A stretch of DNA of 64,000 nucleotides from assembly GCF_014650055.1 (NCBI RefSeq), contig NZ_BMUF01000007.1, positions 124,001-188,000 of the forward strand. The letters run 5' to 3'. The notes under the pieces were generated by a model that had not been told where the DNA came from, did not search any database, and saw nothing but the letters and a program-made list of their open reading frames with translations. This DNA is from Streptomyces malachitofuscus (lineage in GTDB: Bacteria; Actinomycetota; Actinomycetes; Streptomycetales; Streptomycetaceae). Within the stretch, counting starts at the first letter, position 1. Every line of letters begins with the position of its first letter. The translations under genes were made by a program, and so were the position numbers. Shown one piece after another: positions 61,136 through 64,000 of the stretch.

Positions 61136-61525
61136 ATGATGACGACCAGCCGGAGCGACGATCCGTTAGAACCGCCGTGCGCGGACTGTGACGTGGTCAC
61201 GGTGCCCGCCCGGCAGGGCCTCGAGGCGGTCGACATCCTGCGGCGCGGAGCCGGCGACGCGGTGGGCCTGGTGCTGCACGACGGCGGCGGCGCCACGCTC
61301 GGCTTCCTGGTGCCGCCGGGGACGGCCGCCGCGTGGGACGTACCGGGCAGCACCTGCACGGAGACCGACGGCCGCGGGCTGCGGCTGACACCCGCGCCTC
61401 CGGTGGAGGGCTCGGACTGGCTGCTGCCGCCCGGAGAGGCGGACCTGGCGACGGACCCCGCCGTCCTGCGCGAGGCACTCGGCGAGGCCCAGCGGCTGAT
61501 CGAGGCGGTGGACGGCTGCAGCTGA
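61136..61525 (+). CDS. Hypothetical protein with N-terminal CxxC
   Basis: A 129-residue protein with a CADC pair near residue 15 (PPCADCDVV), then a small alpha/beta pattern (LEAVDILRRGAGDAVGLVLHDGGGATLGFLVPPG). The C-terminal helix is LREALGEAQRLIEAVDGCS. It starts ATGATG at 61136 with GGAGG just upstream. I recognise the type only as a conserved short Streptomyces protein. The 286-base gap upstream must contain its promoter and that of the divergent TPR regulator. Confidence 0.65.
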   Translation: MMTTSRSDDPLEPPCADCDVVTVPARQGLEAVDILRRGAGDAVGLVLHDGGGATLGFLVPPGTAAAWDVPGSTCTETDGRGLRLTPAPPVEGSDWLLPPGEADLATDPAVLREALGEAQRLIEAVDGCS

Positions 61526-61601
61526 GTCCCGCGCGGGCTCCGTGCCGCCCACCGGAAGGCCGGGAGAGCGGTCGGCCGCGCGTGCCTGGGACAATGGCGG
61601 C

Positions 61602-62474
61602 ATGGGCAGGGCCAGGAGCGGTGGACGTGGACAGGGTGGCGGCGCGGAAGCCGTCACCGAGAACGTCGACGGCGGACTCGCCCAGCTCATTCCCGACCGG
61701 GACCGTTCGCGGGCCTGGACGCTGCTGATCGACGGGGCCCCGCAGTCGCACGTCGACCTGGACGACCCGTCGTACCTCTCCTTCGAGTACCAGCGCCGGT
61801 TCGGGCACGTCGTCGATCTCGCGGCCCCGCCCGGCAAGCCCCTGCAGGCCGTGCACCTCGGCGGGGGTGCCTTCACCCTGGCCCGGTACGTCGCGGCCAC
61901 CCGCCCCCGCTCCACCCAGCAGGTCGTCGAGCGGGACGCGGCCTTGGTGCAACTGGTCCGGCGGGAGCTGCCGTTGGACGCCAGGGCGCGGATCCGGGTG
62001 CGTTCCGTGGACGCCCGGGAAGGACTCGCCAAGGTGCCGGACGGCTGGGCCGGTCTCGTCGTCGCCGATGTGTTCAGCGGGGCCCGCACCCCGGCCCATC
62101 TGACCTCGACCGAGTTCCTCGACGACGTCCGCAGGGCCCTCGCCCCCGGCGGGGTCTACGCCGCCAACCTCGCCGACGGGCCCCCGCTCGCGCATCTGCG
62201 CGGTCAGATCGCCACCGCCGCCGCCCGGTTCGCCGAACTCGCGCTGATCGCCGACCCCGCCGTGCTGCGCGGCAAGCGCTTCGGAAACGCCGTCCTGGTC
62301 GCCTCCGACGCGCCCCTGCCGGTCGCCGAGCTGACCCGGCGGGCCGCCTCAGACCCGCACCCGGGCCGGGTCCAGCACGGCAGGGAACTGCTCGACTTCA
62401 CCGGCGGGGCCGTACCCGTCACGGACCTCGCGGCGGTCGCGTCACCGGCGCCGCCCGCGTCCGTCTTCCACTGA
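61602..62474 (+). CDS. Spermidine-synthase-fold methyltransferase-like protein
   Basis: A 290-residue protein with the class I methyltransferase/spermidine synthase fold. Marks are SYLSFEYQRRFGHVVDLAAPPG, motif I AVHLGGGAFTLARYVAATRP, the acidic strand QVVERDAALVQLVRRELP and VVADVFSGARTPAHLTSTEFLDDVRRALAPGGVYAANLAD. The catalytic Asp loop of true spermidine synthases (YDVIIxDxxDP) is altered to LVVADVFSG, so polyamine synthesis is doubtful. The start is ATG 61602. It stands between two unrelated genes. Confidence 0.85.
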   Translation: MGRARSGGRGQGGGAEAVTENVDGGLAQLIPDRDRSRAWTLLIDGAPQSHVDLDDPSYLSFEYQRRFGHVVDLAAPPGKPLQAVHLGGGAFTLARYVAATRPRSTQQVVERDAALVQLVRRELPLDARARIRVRSVDAREGLAKVPDGWAGLVVADVFSGARTPAHLTSTEFLDDVRRALAPGGVYAANLADGPPLAHLRGQIATAAARFAELALIADPAVLRGKRFGNAVLVASDAPLPVAELTRRAASDPHPGRVQHGRELLDFTGGAVPVTDLAAVASPAPPASVFH

Positions 62475-62509
62475 TTCCCGCCGAACCCGGCGGCGGCAGA
62501 GGCTCGGCC

Positions 62510-63052
62510 TCAGTACGTGCCGATCTCCACCCGCGGCGGGCCGTCGTGCCAGGTGCAGAACACCGACACCCGGTCCGCGCCCGCGGTGAACTCCACCCGG
62601 ATCCACGACTCCGTCTTCCACACCTGCATCGACCAGCCGGCCCCCGGGGTCGCCGACACCAGCGAAGCGGACGTCTCACCGAGGTCGAAGACCGCCCGGC
62701 CGCCCTTGGTGTCGTAGGCCTTGACCTCGCCCGAGGCGGCCGGAGGGGGAGGGGCGGGGGACGTCGCGGGCGGGCCGCTGCGGGACGGCTTCGGGTCCGG
62801 CTTCCGGCTCGCCCTGTCGGGCCCGTCCGACGGCTGCGGCGAGGTGCCCGCGTCCTTCGAGGGCTTCGAGGACGGCCGCTGCGTCGACGACGACAGCGCC
62901 TCAGACTGCTCCTCGGCGGCCGCGATCGGCAGGGCCCGGGGCGGGTCGTAGGCGGTGCCCTCCATCACGGTGCTGACGCCCCACCACGACAGCGTGACCG
63001 CCGCGCCCGTGGCGAGCAGCCAGGCCAGTCCGTGTACGAGTCCTCTGCGCAT
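62510..63052 (-). CDS. Membrane-anchored secreted protein of unknown function
   Basis: A 180-residue protein with one N-terminal membrane helix (GLAWLLATGAAVTLSWWGVSTVM). A long Ser/Pro/Lys linker (residues about 45-105) leads to a small beta domain (VKAYDTKGGRAVFDLGETSASLVSATPG, ending VEFTAGADRVSVFCTWHDGPPRVEI). It has a single Cys. It is divergent from the response regulator by 110 bases and could be part of its regulon, though only position suggests this. The start is ATG 63050-63052. Confidence 0.78.
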   Translation of the reverse strand: MRRGLVHGLAWLLATGAAVTLSWWGVSTVMEGTAYDPPRALPIAAAEEQSEALSSSTQRPSSKPSKDAGTSPQPSDGPDRASRKPDPKPSRSGPPATSPAPPPPAASGEVKAYDTKGGRAVFDLGETSASLVSATPGAGWSMQVWKTESWIRVEFTAGADRVSVFCTWHDGPPRVEIGTY

Positions 63053-63162
63053 CGTCGGCCCATCTTGCCCCAGGAGCCCCACCGGTGTCGCGCCCGTGGA
63101 GGTATCCGGAGTTGTCCACAGGCTCCGGCGAGGCCCTCCCGGCATGGCGTACGGTGCCGCCC

Positions 63163-63882
63163 ATGGCAAGTGTTCTCGTGGTCGAGGACGACCAGTTCGT
63201 ACGCTCGGCGCTGATCCGGCAGCTGACCGACGCCTCGCACACCGTGCGCAGCGTGGGCACGGCGCTGGAGGCGCTGCGCGAGGTCGCCCATTTCCGCTTC
63301 GACGTGGTCGTACTGGACCTCGGACTGCCCGATCTCGACGGCTCCGAGGCCCTGAAGATGCTGCGCGGCATCACCGACGTCCCCGTGATCGTCGCCACTG
63401 CACGGGACGACGAGGCGGAGGTCGTGCGGCTGCTCAACGCCGGCGCGGACGACTACCTGACCAAGCCCTTCTCGGTGGAGCATCTCTCGGCCCGGATGGC
63501 GGCCGTGCTGCGCCGGGCCCGCTCCGGCGGCGGCGAGGCCGCGCCCTCACCCGTGATCAGGGTCGGCGGGCTCACCGTCGACCCGTTGCGCCGCCAGGCC
63601 GAACTGGACGGCGTACGGCTCGACCTGACGCGGCGCGAGTTCGATCTGCTCGCCTTCCTCGCCGGCCGGCCCGGCGTGGTCGTCCCCCGCAAGGAACTGC
63701 TCGCCGAGGTGTGGCAGCAGTCCTACGGCGACGACCAGACCATCGACGTCCACCTGTCCTGGCTGCGCCGGAAGCTGGGGGAGACGGCCGCCCGGCCGCG
63801 GTATCTGCACACCCTGCGGGGCGTCGGCGTGAAACTGGAGCCGCCCGCCGCGCAGCTGCCCGGAGCGGAGCAGCCGCGATGA
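63163..63882 (+). CDS. OmpR-family response regulator
   Basis: A 239-residue two-component regulator. The receiver has Asp9/Asp10 (VVEDDQ), phosphoacceptor Asp52 (VVVLDLGLPDLDG) and the TKPF Lys. The C-terminal winged helix has LTRREFDLLAFLAGRPGVVVPRKELLAEVW and TIDVHLSWLRRKLGE. Its stop overlaps the start of a histidine kinase gene as ATGA, so the pair is complete in order. The stimulus is unknown. Confidence 0.94.
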   Translation: MASVLVVEDDQFVRSALIRQLTDASHTVRSVGTALEALREVAHFRFDVVVLDLGLPDLDGSEALKMLRGITDVPVIVATARDDEAEVVRLLNAGADDYLTKPFSVEHLSARMAAVLRRARSGGGEAAPSPVIRVGGLTVDPLRRQAELDGVRLDLTRREFDLLAFLAGRPGVVVPRKELLAEVWQQSYGDDQTIDVHLSWLRRKLGETAARPRYLHTLRGVGVKLEPPAAQLPGAEQPR

Positions 63883-64000
63883 GATGGGCCCTCGTGAAGG
63901 TGTCGCTGGCGGTGACCACGATGGTCGTGGTCGCCTTCGCGGTGCCGCTCGGTCTGGTCATCCGGGAGATGGCCCGCGACCGCGCCTTCTCCAACGCCGA
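63879..64000 (+). CDS. Sensor histidine kinase, N-terminal part (runs off the window)
   Basis: About 40 residues are visible: a short basic start, one membrane helix (VSLAVTTMVVVAFAVPLGLVI) and the beginning of an extracellular or HAMP-preceding segment (REMARDRAFSNA). The ATG overlaps the response-regulator stop. The kinase core lies beyond the right edge; the assignment rests on the partner gene and topology. Confidence 0.85.
   Translation, partial: MRWALVKVSLAVTTMVVVAFAVPLGLVIREMARDRAFSNA

Overview
The window is chromosomal DNA of a Streptomyces or very close relative. The signs are very high G+C, third-position G/C in almost every codon, many GTG and TTG starts, ATGA/GTGA gene overlaps, an XRE/DUF397/ATPase (WhiJ-type) triad, a cslA-glxA locus, a BldD-network-type PAS-GGDEF-EAL protein and an ehu-type transporter. 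From memory, the order csl locus, LPMO, ehu-like operon, cdgA matches S. coelicolor roughly from SCO2838 down to SCO2817. The part left of about 22 kb looks more accessory. No rRNA, insertion sequence, prophage or CRISPR array is visible.

Layout. 0-9 kb: small stress and transport genes (PPOX flavoprotein, a shortened GNAT, a DUF6247-type gene pair, AraC with a divergent Fsr-like MFS, MarR-MFS with an operator on the start codon, an ECF sigma with a four-helix membrane partner). 9-14 kb: WhiJ-like triad beside a 1,048-residue PLD-helicase-DUF3427 protein. 14-23 kb: housekeeping and accessory genes (DUF1801, DUF3592, SEC-C protein, DUF6412 with a second YidC, FAH-family enzyme, a ROK regulator divergent from a Gfo/Idh/MocA oxidoreductase over a near-perfect palindrome, HAD phosphatase, a sortase-fold protein without catalytic His and Arg).

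23-37 kb: the csl locus for a cell-surface beta-glucan at hyphal tips. It holds a GH6 lipoprotein (cslZ), copper radical oxidase glxA, synthase cslA, an NlpC/P60-type protein, an SPFH protein and an AA10 LPMO with a DasR-type site in its promoter. A 1,412-residue trypsin-nSTAND1-WD40 protein sits between glxA and cslZ. Two of three identical tRNA-Lys(CTT) genes flank the peptidase, SPFH and LPMO block.

37-47 kb: IclR regulator, small secreted protein, an ehuBCDA-type ABC importer and a catabolic set (DUF3830, amidase, D-2-hydroxyacid dehydrogenase, two translationally coupled maleate-isomerase/Asp-Glu-racemase-fold enzymes). The set suggests uptake and breakdown of an ectoine-like or other N-acyl/amide compound. 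47-53 kb: small genes, the third tRNA-Lys overlapping the stop of the preceding gene, an M6-like secreted protease, cdgA and an LLM flavin enzyme. 53-58 kb: a tightly coupled trio of Fe-S-type PD-(D/E)XK nuclease, a large unknown protein and an SF1 helicase, the best candidate here for an uncharacterised DNA-processing or defence system. 58-64 kb: PAP2 protein, histidine phosphatase, a mosaic repeat cluster, an XRE/TPR regulator, a spermidine-synthase-fold protein and the start of an OmpR-type two-component system.
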